From assembly GCA_903813345.2 (NCBI GenBank), contig CAIIXF020000008.1, positions 10,259,278 to 10,323,277 of the forward strand: DNA of 64,000 nt, given 5' to 3'. Shown piece after piece: positions 56,901 through 64,000 of this stretch. Within the stretch, counting starts at the first letter, position 1. Every line of letters begins with the position of its first letter. The DNA comes from Owenia fusiformis (Eukaryota; Annelida; Polychaeta; Sabellida; Oweniidae). Made by a program: the position numbers and the translations under genes. The notes beneath the pieces were generated by a model. The model had not been told where the DNA came from. It ran no database searches and was given only the letters and a program-made list of their open reading frames with translations.

Positions 56901-57732
56901 TCTTTAGGAGGATGAGTGTTTATCTTCAAATGTTGTGTGTATCCAAAAATAAGCTGTATGAGCTTAAAAAGGCACTTCTGGTCAGTCTTTATGTCAACAC
57001 CAAGAGATGGATACACAGTAGAGGTGTCACGGATACCTGATTTTGTTCCGATCCTCTGAACTAGGCTCTCGGGTCGGAACACGGAACAATTATTCAACAT
57101 TTCATTAATTTTTGTTTTTCTTCCCAGTTTGAATGTGAGATCTACTTCTAGGACTCGTAGATCTAATTTTTTTATTACCTGTACAAGCTAGATATCCAGT
57201 TATTGTACATAGACTCGCAAAATTATGTAGTTTTGTTGCAAATGACTAGATCTCATCTTACTATAAATGGGGCAAGTTAGAGTATAATACAAATAGTCAC
57301 TTTGTTCCGGAACCATTCCGAACTTGTTCCGTTATGAAGCCAAATGTTCCGAAACGAACCTTTCAGACTTTTTTTGTTCCGTGACACCTCTAATACACAG
57401 TATGAGAATTGAGAGCACTGCCCTTTCAACACTTTGAAATCAGACTTGAAAATATAATACTGGAATAGCGTACTTTTGTACTGTAGAGTCATATGATATA
57501 GTTAGACTTTCTTAAGGTTTACTGTGTTATATTTTACAACTGGAGCTGCTCTTCATTTTTTGATTTTAATCTTTTAGATCACCTAACAGATTAAAAACTC
57601 CAAATAGAGGCCGTCACCAGCAGGGGAAATTACACAATCGCACAAAAAGTAGTCCCCAGCTTCCACTCCCTGACACTGCTTCTGATCTTGATTGGTCAAA
57701 CCTCGTGGATGCAGCAACAAAGGCAATAGAGG
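34234..57732 (+). CDS. SIPA1L: SIPA1L/SPAR-type Rap GTPase-activating protein (gene span, 3' end outside window)
   Basis: Nineteen exons with GT-AG borders join in a single frame for 1636 codons plus one base. The family (SIPA1L1-3, SPAR) stimulates GTP hydrolysis on Rap1/Rap2 and acts at the actin cortex and cell junctions or synapses. From the N terminus there is a disordered Ser/Lys-rich region, conserved blocks before the catalytic domain ([19 protein letters not shown]), and a RapGAP domain (about residues 600-840) with the catalytic Asn thumb in RHIGNDIV (N788). A PDZ domain follows (about 1035-1112, binding loop GMGQLGFHV), then a Ser-rich region, and the SPAR C-terminal region starts with [10 protein letters not shown] and [10 protein letters not shown]. 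The terminal leucine-zipper coiled coil of the family is not in the window, so at least one exon lies to the right. Introns carry many repeats but none interrupts an exon. Which vertebrate paralogue it matches best cannot be decided here. Confidence 0.95.
35954..38196 (+). other. Intron 1, first part
   Basis: No gene or repeat recognised. The intron continues to 40242 through palindromes and TIR elements. Confidence 0.5.
38197..38330. repeat. Long palindrome H3
   Basis: Arms of about 58 bp (ATCCTATGATTTATGAGTGA... mirrored by ...ACGAGTAAATCATAGGAT) enclose the apex GAGCGAGCGTAGCGAGAGAG. Confidence 0.85.
38337..38619. mobile_element. TTTATNCNATA-TIR element M3
   Basis: The 283-bp unit has perfect 15-bp ends TTTATTCCATAGTTA / TAACTATGGAATAAA and begins six bases after H3. 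The middle has CATAGCATACG and CCGTATGCTATGG inverted blocks. Confidence 0.8.
38625..38766. repeat. Long palindrome H4
   Basis: Arms of about 62 bp (ATTATCCTATATGAGGTTCA... mirrored by ...GAACCGACTATAGGATAAT) enclose the apex GAGGGCCGCAGGTCCCGAGGG. Confidence 0.85.
38770..39174. mobile_element. TTTATNCNATA-TIR element M4
   Basis: The 405-bp unit has ends TTTATCCCATAC / GTATGGGATAAA. An internal palindrome GCGGGCAGATATACTATATC (from 39050) and a third CTGCCCGC copy lie near its right end. Directly follows H4. Confidence 0.75.
39180..39321. repeat. Long palindrome H5 (duplicate of H4)
   Basis: Nearly identical to H4, including the apex. Confidence 0.85.
39325..39737. mobile_element. TTTATNCNATA-TIR element M5 (duplicate of M4)
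   Basis: Nearly identical to M4, with a small insertion (GATTGATT region near 39472) and a few substitutions. Together with H5 it makes a second tandem copy of the H4-M4 unit, period about 555 bp. Confidence 0.8.
39738..40242 (+). other. Intron 1, last part
   Basis: Contains poly(C) (40096-40107) and a G-rich run near 40150-40165. The acceptor TTATTTTAG ends at 40242. Confidence 0.5.
40243..40391 (+). CDS. SIPA1L: SIPA1L-like exon 2
   Basis: Phase 1 to 0. Encodes HQNYFGID and [11 protein letters not shown], the strongly conserved lead-in to the GAP domain, and ends in RIIVRTSE before donor GTGAGA. Confidence 0.93.
40661..40849 (+). CDS. SIPA1L: SIPA1L-like exon 3 (RapGAP start)
   Basis: Sixty-three codons, phase 0 to 0. 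Encodes [22 protein letters not shown] and KLDEQG, typical RapGAP N-terminal blocks. Donor GTGGGT is weak but the frame and family continuation support it. Confidence 0.93.
41163..41238 (+). CDS. SIPA1L: SIPA1L-like exon 4
   Basis: Phase 0 to 1. Encodes [20 protein letters not shown], a core RapGAP signature. Confidence 0.95.
41239..42006 (+). other. Intron 4 with MITE
   Basis: Contains copy 4 of the AGTGATCTCCCCAG family; the remainder is unremarkable AT-rich sequence. Confidence 0.6.
41716..41916 (-). mobile_element. AGTGATCTCCCCAG-TIR MITE, copy 4 (diverged)
   Basis: Ends AGTGTTCTCCCCAG / CTGGGGAGAACACT. The same T-for-A change on both ends keeps the inverted match. The interior is more diverged than in copies 1-3. 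Confidence 0.75.
42007..42105 (+). CDS. SIPA1L: SIPA1L-like exon 5
   Basis: Phase 1 to 1. Encodes [12 protein letters not shown] and [12 protein letters not shown] of the RapGAP domain. Confidence 0.95.
42329..42432 (+). CDS. SIPA1L: SIPA1L-like exon 6
   Basis: Phase 1 to 0. Encodes [24 protein letters not shown] of the RapGAP domain. Confidence 0.95.
42433..44209 (+). other. Intron 6
   Basis: Contains two diverged direct copies of an AAGGGTGTCAGT...CTCAGTGCA(G/A)TCA segment (about 42465-42570 and 42570-42680) and a dispersed repeat at 44022. Otherwise no feature. Confidence 0.5.
44022..44147 (+). repeat. Dispersed GTCACCACCA repeat, copy 4
   Basis: Diverged copy in intron 6: CTCTAACTTTTTTGTG, a CTATAACAAATGG block and a TTGTATGTTAATGCCTTG end. 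Confidence 0.55.
44210..44367 (+). CDS. SIPA1L: SIPA1L-like exon 7 (catalytic Asn)
   Basis: Phase 0 to 2. Encodes [14 protein letters not shown] with the RapGAP Asn thumb (N788), followed by [17 protein letters not shown]. The invariant Asn is present, so the domain should be catalytically competent. Confidence 0.96.
44702..44808 (+). CDS. SIPA1L: SIPA1L-like exon 8
   Basis: Phase 2 to 1. Encodes [19 protein letters not shown] and FADFLLVK, the end of the RapGAP fold. Confidence 0.95.
45194..45328 (+). CDS. SIPA1L: SIPA1L-like exon 9
   Basis: Phase 1 to 1. Encodes [13 protein letters not shown] and [11 protein letters not shown], a conserved helix after the GAP core. Confidence 0.95.
45546..45786 (+). 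CDS. SIPA1L: SIPA1L-like exon 10
   Basis: Phase 1 to 2. Starts right after ACAG at 45545 with GTAAATT, so the acceptor is followed by a GT that must not be mistaken for a donor. Encodes a basic linker and the WAVSIEDF / CKSIIGWT blocks. Confidence 0.93.
46383..46497 (+). CDS. SIPA1L: SIPA1L-like exon 11
   Basis: Phase 2 to 0. Encodes the GECMLL and [12 protein letters not shown] region linking GAP and PDZ domains. Confidence 0.93.
46590..46697 (+). repeat. Dispersed GTCACCACCA repeat, copy 5
   Basis: Lies in intron 11; keeps ATAGTCTCCAAC, CTGTAACAAATG and ATTTTGCATGTTAATGCCCTG. Confidence 0.6.
47073..47326 (+). CDS. SIPA1L: SIPA1L-like exon 12 (PDZ domain)
   Basis: Phase 0 to 2. Almost the whole PDZ domain lies in this exon: carboxylate-binding loop GMGQLGFHV, the [12 protein letters not shown] turn and [15 protein letters not shown] strand. 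Confidence 0.96.
47687..47848 (+). CDS. SIPA1L: SIPA1L-like exon 13
   Basis: Phase 2 to 2. Ser/Thr-rich linker after the PDZ domain; supported by acceptor GATTTTAG, donor CCCAG|GTAACT and an unbroken frame. Confidence 0.9.
48841..48910 (+). repeat. Dispersed GTCACCACCA repeat, copy 6 (3' part)
   Basis: Matches the second half: GGATCTGTAACAAATGGCAGG then ATTTTGCATGCTAATGCTTG. Confidence 0.6.
49549..49566. repeat. TA microsatellite
   Basis: About nine TA units in intron 13. Confidence 0.85.
49575..50012 (+). repeat. Left copy of a duplicated segment, split by a SINE
   Basis: 49575-49704 plus 49948-50012 match 51200 to about 51390 with few changes. The SINE sits between the two parts. Confidence 0.8.
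49705..49947 (-). mobile_element. tRNA-derived SINE
   Basis: The 243-bp insert is flanked by AATAT direct repeats (49700-49704, 49948-49952). On the minus strand it begins with a tRNA-like head: A box TAGCTCAGCGG (49938-49928) and a B-box core TTCGA (49895-49889 region, GATTCGATG). A tRNA-unrelated body follows, and the end is A-rich (AAAATACAATAAAATACA). The matching uninterrupted sequence at 51328 is the empty site. It is a Pol III-type retroposon. Confidence 0.85.
50017..51119. repeat. About 135-bp tandem satellite, 8 copies
   Basis: Units start CGTATTTTACTATAACTCGA at about 50017, 50164, 50311, 50445, 50581, 50715, 50849 and 50985. Each ends in a hairpin-capable GGCGGCCATTTT / AATGGCCGCCATTTT. 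The first two units are about 147 bp because the hairpin loop is longer. Confidence 0.95.
51198..51344 (+). repeat. Right copy of the duplicated segment (SINE-free)
   Basis: Matches 49575-49704 and 49948 onward, and reads straight through TAATAATATCATCACC where the left copy holds the SINE. Confidence 0.85.
51345..51716 (+). repeat. 93-bp tandem array, 4 copies
   Basis: Unit AAATTAAATATGATTTAGTA...CATTTTATCCTGTT, near-identical copies. The first part of one unit also occurs left of the 135-bp satellite (49965-50012). Confidence 0.95.
51717..52228 (+). other. Intron 13, last part
   Basis: No feature apart from the acceptor TGTGTTGCAG at 52228. Confidence 0.5.
52229..52580 (+). CDS. SIPA1L: SIPA1L-like exon 14
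   Basis: Phase 2 to 0. Ser/Gly/Arg-rich region with [18 protein letters not shown] near its end. Donor CACAG|GTTGGT. Confidence 0.9.
52581..54654 (+). other. Intron 14
   Basis: About 2 kb AT-rich sequence in which I found no repeat, ORF or RNA gene. Confidence 0.5.
54655..55093 (+). CDS. SIPA1L: SIPA1L-like exon 15
   Basis: Phase 0 to 1. Encodes a basic Ser-rich region including [15 protein letters not shown] and [17 protein letters not shown]. Acceptor ACAAATAG is short on pyrimidines but the frame is unbroken. Confidence 0.88.
55619..55757 (+). CDS. SIPA1L: SIPA1L-like exon 16
   Basis: Phase 1 to 2. Arg/Ser/Pro-rich; acceptor GTTTGTAG, donor ACAAA|GTATG. Confidence 0.85.
56219..56360 (+). 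CDS. SIPA1L: SIPA1L-like exon 17 (start of SPAR C-terminal region)
   Basis: Phase 2 to 0. Contains [15 protein letters not shown], a block typical of the SIPA1L C-terminal region. Confidence 0.9.
56635..56807 (+). CDS. SIPA1L: SIPA1L-like exon 18
   Basis: Phase 0 to 2. Contains [10 protein letters not shown] (family RTxSDES, a likely phosphosite cluster) and DVLFSST. Confidence 0.92.
57019..57392. mobile_element. hAT-type MITE in intron 18
   Basis: The 374-bp unit starts TAGAGGTGTCACGGA and ends TCCGTGACACCTCTA (perfect 15-bp TIR). It is flanked by a perfect 8-bp duplication ATACACAG (57011-57018 and 57393-57400), the target length of hAT elements. Many GTTCCG / CGGAAC motifs inside may be subterminal binding sites. 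No ORF. Confidence 0.92.
57578..57732 (+). CDS. SIPA1L: SIPA1L-like exon 19 (last in window)
   Basis: Phase 2 to 1. Encodes [22 protein letters not shown], strongly conserved in the family just before the terminal coiled coil. Donor GAGG|GTGAGT; the next exon is not in the window. Confidence 0.94.
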
Positions 57733-58405
57733 GTGAGTGATTTGGTCGGCATTCTGTGACATGTTAACTAACCAATGAATTGCTTGGAGGGTTGTCTCAC
57801 ATAATATGTTTTGCACTCAGTTCTACATCTAATCAATCTCATTAACTGCTTCAACACCCATTCTCCCTTTGAATGAAACAGTTATGGGTGTGGACATTTT
57901 CAAAGATAAATAAATAAATACATGTACTTTTCATATCTTTTTGGTTCACAAAATGGTTTTTATCATCAACCCATTTAACAAAGTTGATTACGTGTAGAAT
58001 TAATGGGAGTGACATCACCTCATTAACAACAGAATTTTAAAGTGAGGCTGCATATTCATCCACAGAATCTTCAAAAGTATGACATTTTTTTTATTTTGGC
58101 ACAAAATGTATAGCTTTTTTTTGTCATAAGCATATCTGACATATTGGTAAAAATTGAATTTCGAACGAGTTGTAATACATTTGAAAAATAAACTGGCCAA
58201 GATTGAAACTTACTTGCTTTCAGTCTCTGGGCTCATGCTTATGTCACAAACTGATAGGACAATATTGCTTTTCCAAATTCAAATTTTGGACCCCATGCCT
58301 ATTGTATTAAATAGTTCAACACAACATTAAAGATGTCACTGTGAAACACTGTGATTCATAGCAGTGCTAGATATTCTGCGGATGAAAGTTTGACTTACTG
58401 CTATA

Positions 58406-58493
58406 CAGTAAAACCTATGTATGGGAACACTCCTCTAAAGTGAACATCGCTCACTTTATTAATCCAAGTGATTGCTTCAGATAGGTTTTATTG
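58406..58493. mobile_element. Possible short MITE remnant (CAGTAAAACCTATG ends)
   Basis: CAGTAAAACCTATG at the left is mirrored by AGATAGGTTTTATTG at the right, under 90 bp apart. Similar ends occur at 17448. Confidence 0.35.
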
Positions 58494-60760
58494 CATTGCT
58501 TGATTCATGAGAATGATGGTATCTGCTTCATAAACATTGTGTGTATTCTAAATTGCTCTAACACATTAATAGTCCATAGAAAGAATTAATTGCTTGTGAA
58601 ACAAAGTGCAAGAATATGTTTGAACCAATTTAATTCAAATGGCAACTGCATTAATAGCAGGATTATTTGGCACAAAGTCCTCAAAGCTGCACAATATATC
58701 ATTTCAAATCCAAGAGGTTTAAAGTTTGCCTCGCAAAAATGGAAAATTAATTTTTTACACGTTTGCCAAAATCTCCATTTTGCAATTGTTGAAACTGACA
58801 CGTTTCACCATTTGATGGAACAGCTTGTGAAAAGATGTCACTTTAATAAATCACGTATTGAGAATATTATTGATTGATTCTATTCCAATATTTGTATGGT
58901 TCCAATATTCACACGCTGTTATGCTTCATGTTGCAGTTACATAGATTACTCCGCTTTGTACTAATATAACAACTAAATGGCACTTTTAATTAAACAAAAG
59001 AAACAAAAAAACATTAACAAATGAAGTATATGTTCATTTAATATCATGGTTGTAAGACGATATATAAACATTTTATTGTACTCTACCCTATGTAGTACTA
59101 TTCAGGCTTCATATCAGATTGATGAAACAACAATACAAATGATTGTTTAATAATCGAGCTAGAACTGTCAAATTAAATGATTCAAAAGCATTTTTCCACT
59201 TAGGATTATGCACTTGATTAAGGCCATCGACACCACTAGAATTTTTAATGAACAACCAAATTAGGTTTAACCATGATATTATATGTACATTTATGAGTAG
59301 TCTTATGCCACATAAGGGAACCTGTGCTTACTGCTTCGGTATTTAACATATTACCATGTTCATAGGCAAGTAATGCTATCTAATGCCCTTTGAATTTATG
59401 ACAGTATATGCATATTTCAGAAAATGACTTCCTCAAGTATCTTCCAAGTATTACTGGTATAGGTTGGTCGAATATTGCTGATTCTGGGTTTATATCAGGT
59501 GAACCTTCAGGTGAACCATTAGTTTAAAAACCTTGGTGTAGTGGAGTTTTATTCATGTTTAGACACCCTGTGCTTTGTTTAAGCATGTTTGTGGCTACAA
59601 TTTGAGGCTGTTTGTTTTTGCTTTAAAGCTTGTCTGTTGCTTCATTGAGTTCAGCTTGTTTGGTGTTCCATTTTGGAATGTCCATAGCTTGTTTCTAGGC
59701 AAATGCATTTCAAGCTTGTTTAACCATAATGGCATCTTGATTCACAAGGTTTCAGTTGCTCCAACATGGAAGTTCAAGATGTCATCTTGGCGAATTGGTT
59801 TGAACATCACAGTAGCTGCCTATGTATGTAAAAGTGTAAAAGATGTGTTTAAGTATACTTACATTTCTCAAAGAAGAGATAATATATTTTGCCTTGTCTA
59901 AGAGGTGGGATGGAAGAGAAAATACTTAACTTCAGTCAGAAGGCAGGGATAAATTATTTCATACAAGGGGTTAGATAAATTATCTCATAATTGCATATTT
60001 ACCCAACTATCACGTCATATCAGTGCCGTGTATTTGATCCCCAAGAGAAATCTTTTATGAACTTAATTCTCTTGCATTTTTTCATTTAGAGTATTATATG
60101 GGAGCATATTTTCCCAAAATTATTTCAAATTTTTATGGATTGTATTGGAACTAATTAGTTCAACCATATGTTATACACTTTCCATTTTCACAGCATCAAA
60201 TGCATTAGAAGAGTACTCTCAGATATTTTTTCTTCACCATTTACTACAATTAGTTCATTATTGATCTCTAGCTTATTATTTCAAGCATCAGTGGCATTAT
60301 ATAGCGAATAGGGTATTGACATTAGAGAGAGATAAATAGCCATCCTTAATGCAGGTGTAGGTGTAGTCAAGCAGGAAGTCATTCAAAGTCTAAAAATCAT
60401 GTCATAAAAACACAGGGAAAAAAACGTTATAAACATCCTCCCCCGCCTCAAGGTTAATTTAGAAATAGAGAATGTATATATAGTATAGTGTTTCAATAGG
60501 GAAAACAGGAAAACGTAATTGTAATAATATTTAGTAAAATGTAAATCCTATTGTTCTTTGTTTGCTTTTTTCTTGCTTTTGTAAACATGTTTATATGTAT
60601 TTGTATATATTTATTCCCCTTTACTCATTCATTCAGTTTTAATGTTTCTTTGGAAGTTATGTCAAGCATGTGAACTTTTGAAGTTAATGAGAATATTCGC
60701 AATAGCTAAATGTCTTCACCATCGGTTAAAAGTAAGTAAAGCAATGGATTACATTTTTAT

Positions 60761-60880
60761 GTCACCACCAGAAGTGATGACATATTGATATTTGTCTCCA
60801 ACTTTTTAATGGACAATGTTTGGCATTCAGCAGTCGGCATCTGTAGCAGGTGGTGAAATTTTGCATGTTAATACCTTGTA
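60761..60880 (+). repeat. Dispersed GTCACCACCA repeat, copy 7
   Basis: Near full length, from GTCACCACCAGAAGTGATGA to TTTTGCATGTTAATACCTTG. Confidence 0.7.
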
Positions 60881-61374
60881 AACAATTAAAAAATCAAAAA
60901 TGCCATTGTATAACATCACATTGTACTGTAACAAAACAATAAAACAAAGTTTTTTTACTGTCAAAATGAAAAAGTAGCTGTGCAGTAGATATGAAGTACT
61001 TTTGAATATTGAGTTAACAAAGTATATTGGAATCAAGACTGATATGGATGTTTGTTTCTGATACTCAGCTAGTGAGGCTAGATTCTATTAGCATGCTTCT
61101 TCATGTATTTACACTCAGGATATAAATGGATTAGCTCCTCTAGGAAAATAATTGAGTAGTTGAATGTTGGAATCATAGACAATTAGTTGAAATTCCTGTC
61201 AGAAGACATTAAAGACTAGTATAGATAGTGAATAGGATTTCCTAAGTGTAACATGTCAGAGTTGAAAGTATTGGAAAGATTTTTATTTTAGGCAGGTGTA
61301 TCTACTTTAAACCCCTTGGTTGTTAATGTCAGCTAAATTGTTATTATGCATATTGGTATTACCATAGTAGAAAT

Positions 61375-62135
61375 GGGGCGTTTTATGTGTTGGTATCACT
61401 GCAGTGCAAATTGGGCATTTTATGTGTTGGTATCTCCATAGTGCAAATTGGGCATTTTATGTGTTGGTATTACCACAGTGCAAATGGGACATTTTATTTT
61501 ATTGGTATCACCATAGTGCAAATTAGGCATTTTATGTGTTGGTATCACATAGTGCAAATGGGGCATTTTATGTGTTGGTATTACCACAGTGCAAATGGGA
61601 CATTTTATTTTATTGGTATCACCATAGTGCAAATTAGGCATTTTATGTGTTGGTATCACATAGTGCAAATGGGGCATTTTATGTGTTGGTATTACCACAG
61701 TGCAAATGGGACATTTTATTTTATTGGTATCACCATAGTGCAAATTAGGCATTTTATGTGTTGGTATCACATAGTGCAAATGGGGCATTTTATGTGTTGG
61801 CATTACCACAGGGCAAATGGAGCATTTTATATGCATTGGTACATGTATTACCATGGTGCGAATGGGGCATTTTATGTACATTGGTATCACCAAAGTACAA
61901 ATGGGGCATTTTATATGTATTAGTATTACCATAAGGCAAATGAGGCATTTTTATATACATATATTGGTATTACCATATTGCAAATGGGGCATTTTTGTGT
62001 TGGTATCACCATAGTGCAAATTGGGCATTTTATATGTGTTGGTATCACCATAGTGCAAATTGGGCATTTTATGTGTTGGTATCACATAGTGCAAATTGGG
62101 CATTTTATGTGTTGGTATTACCATGGTATAAATGG
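61375..62135. repeat. 37-bp tandem array with 111-bp higher-order repeat
   Basis: About 20 units of TGTTGGTATCACCATAGTGCAAATTGGGCATTTTA, period near 37 bp. In the middle, three 3-unit blocks (period 111 bp, e.g. TACCACAG at 61471, 61582, 61693) are nearly identical. Long ORFs on both strands here are artefacts of the repeat. Confidence 0.95.
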
Positions 62136-62137
62136 GA

Positions 62138-63780
62138 CCTTATTTTTTTTTTTTTATTAATCATTTTTATTTCAAGTTCATATATTATAACATTTAATTT
62201 CATACAATGAAAATTCAACAAGGTTAATCAATTTAACATTTGTGTTGAACTTCGAAGTAAACATACCATACACTTATATGCAATACAAATTTGTTACAAT
62301 TATTCGTAACTATTCATATATAAAAAAAAAGGAAAAAGTACAATTAAAGCTGATATTGGAATGCTTTACAAAAAAAGGTGTGCAGTGGTGTAAATTATGG
62401 GATGGTGTAATATACATGTTAGTCAATCTTGGTTGCTTGTAGGAATTTTAAAGTTGCTTTCAGCAGAAGTGTATTATCTTCATTACTAAGTTCACTGTTA
62501 CCATGCAAGAGCATATTTACTTTGCTAACAGAGTTAGCATCTAAGAATTTTTCTAAACAACCAATAATATGGAGATCTATAAGTAGTTGGATTCTATCAT
62601 TTACAAATTGGGGGCATTTGAGGAAAAAATGAGTAGGGGTTTCATTTTCATGACCACAGTTACAGGCTGGTGAGTCAATGTTTGTAAAGTGATGAGCAAA
62701 TAATTGACTTTTTAGAAATAGGTCCACTTTTAACCTGTTAAATATAATTTCAGTTTTTCTAGTGATATCAAGTGATGCTATTATATTTATACATTTTTCA
62801 TTCCCGAAATGCTTTCTAAGTTTGCCTTTAAAAGTTGATATTCTATTACAATTTCTTAAATCATTAGGCAGACCATTCCATTCTTCAATCGCAGCAAAAT
62901 ATGTAGTTTTTCTAAATGAAATGCTGATATTTAGAGGCACAATATACTCTCTGACAGCCCTTAGAATTCTATTTGGTTCATGTAAGTATTTATTAAATAA
63001 TTCGGTGACATATGAAGCTGATAAATTGATTCTACTTTTAAATAGAAATGAGCAAAGATGGCTTCTTCTTCTCTCAGACAAAGTAATCCAATTTAATGTC
63101 TTCAAGACCTTATAGGTGCTTGAACCATGCAGAGCACCGGAAATTAGACAAGCTGCATTATAATGCAGTCTTTCAAGTTTGCTGGTAGCTATATTTGGAG
63201 CACTATTATAAATTATATCAGCATAATCAATTTTACTTAGAATAAAAGAATTATATATGGTTTCCAAATGATTCGAACGAAGAATGTGAGTTAATTGTTT
63301 AAATGGATTTAAGATTGTCTGTAATTCCTTGGTGAGCTCATTAACATGTTCCTTGAAATTAAGCTTATGATCTAAAATAACACCAAGGTGTTTATGACTA
63401 ATAGTTTTAGGAATGGGGTCACCTCCCAAATAGAGTACAGGTTCATTTACAGGGTTTGTTAAAGGTGATGTAAAAGTCAGGTCAGCACTTTTTGATGCCT
63501 TAAATTTCATTTGCCAGGTATCAGCCCAGGTTTTAATTGTATTTAGGTCAATTTGCAGATTTTGAGAGAGTAAAGGGCTTTTCTTAGAGTAAGGAAGGAA
63601 GATTGATGTATCATCTGCATAAATGAAAGTCTTACAATTTAGATTATCAGGTAGATCATTTATATACATTAAAAACATAAGCGGCCCTAATACACTGCCT
63701 TGTGGCACACCAGCATTGATAAAATCAGGTTCTGACCATTTCGAGAAAGAATTATGGGACCTTATCCATGTTATACTTTA
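62138..63780 (-). mobile_element. 5'-truncated LINE (jockey/CR1-like)
   Basis: On the minus strand the copy runs from about 63780 (in-frame stop just upstream of the RT-homologous part, apparent truncation) to an A-rich tail at 62138-62157. It abuts the right end of the 37-bp array, which was probably its insertion site. The 3' UTR (62158-62418) has AT-rich sequence and no ORF. Confidence 0.85.
62419..63765 (-). pseudogene. LINE reverse transcriptase, C-terminal half
   Basis: The frame runs for about 445 codons. It enters within the RT domain at AGVPQGSVLGPL, then the catalytic box FIYADDTSIF, the WQMKFKASKS and HKHLGVILD thumb-side blocks, and a long C-terminal region ending in a cysteine-histidine knuckle (CNCG...THFFLKC). 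The endonuclease, the first catalytic Asp of RT and ORF1 are missing, so the copy cannot act on its own. The surviving frame has no stop, which suggests a recent insertion. The C-terminal knuckle resembles that of the LINE at 12145 but the two proteins are otherwise quite different. Confidence 0.88.
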
Positions 63781-64000
63781 CCAAGCCACAGTAAGGTTTC
63801 TGCTTTTCCTTTGAGAGATTGATGAATAATCTATACATCTTAGTTATGTCATATACTGCAATTTAATCTTACAATCTCAGCTTGGCTCATGACTTTTCTG
63901 AATTTCTTGATATTTCTGCACATTTCAAAAGAGTTTAGTCAGTGAATCCTCAATTTCAGTTTTCAGTCATATCACTATTTAGAATTAAGAGGGATTGTCG
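63781..64000. other. Right edge, no feature
   Basis: AT-rich sequence, probably still the SIPA1L-like intron. Confidence 0.4.

Larger units (their letters stand above)
57733..61374 (+). other. Intron 19, first part
   Basis: AT-rich. Contains a small CAGTAAAACC...GGTTTTATTG inverted remnant (58406-58493) and a dispersed repeat at 60761. No exon matching the SIPA1L coiled coil was found. Confidence 0.5.

Noticed and set aside
58590-58877. 95-codon plus-strand ORF in intron 19
   Set aside because: No splice signals in phase with exon 19 (phase 1) and no similarity to the SIPA1L coiled coil.
59575-59901. 108-codon plus-strand ORF in intron 19
   Set aside because: Hydrophobic T-rich translation from repeated GCTTGTTT-like words; no start context or homology.
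61387-61932. Long ORFs on both strands (178 and 170 codons)
   Set aside because: They lie wholly in the 37-bp array; a stop-free unit whose length is not a multiple of three is open in every phase.

Overview
The window is animal nuclear DNA: AT-rich, with split genes, canonical GT-AG introns and dense repeats. The retroelement, LINE and MITE content fits a marine lophotrochozoan, perhaps a mollusc, but the species cannot be fixed from the sequence.

Layout. (1) 1-11976, minus strand: a large Ty3/Gypsy LTR retrotransposon with its LTR, primer-binding site, intact gag, and intact pol (protease, RT, RNase H, integrase, C-terminal chromodomain). gag and pol are joined by a textbook -1 frameshift signal. 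Downstream of pol lie about 4.9 kb holding a signal-peptide/transmembrane envelope-like region and an acidic cysteine-pair exon behind a strong splice acceptor. The second LTR lies to the left of the window. (2) 12145-13160: 3' end of a LINE. (3) 13-34 kb: no secure host gene, but many non-autonomous DNA elements: a long-TIR element, a piggyBac derivative with TTAA target sites, a TACCCT-ended family, an AGTGATCTCCCCAG-ended MITE family, palindromic hairpins paired with TTTATNCNATA-ended elements, and a 55-bp array. (4) 33788-57732 and beyond, plus strand: a SIPA1L/SPAR-type Rap GTPase-activating protein gene. Nineteen coding exons chain in phase for 1636 codons and carry the RapGAP catalytic Asn and a PDZ domain; the C-terminal coiled coil lies to the right of the window. 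Its introns hold duplicated hairpin/TIR units, a 135-bp satellite nested between duplicated arms, a tRNA-derived SINE with a visible empty site, and a hAT MITE with an 8-bp target duplication. (5) 61375-63780: a 37-bp/111-bp higher-order array abutting a 5'-truncated LINE, probably inside the next SIPA1L intron.

The only host gene supported is the RapGAP. The most unusual material is the 3' accessory region of the retroelement, where an envelope-like start codon precedes a splice donor whose phase matches the downstream acidic exon, and the recurring pairing of long palindromes with TTTATNCNATA-ended elements.
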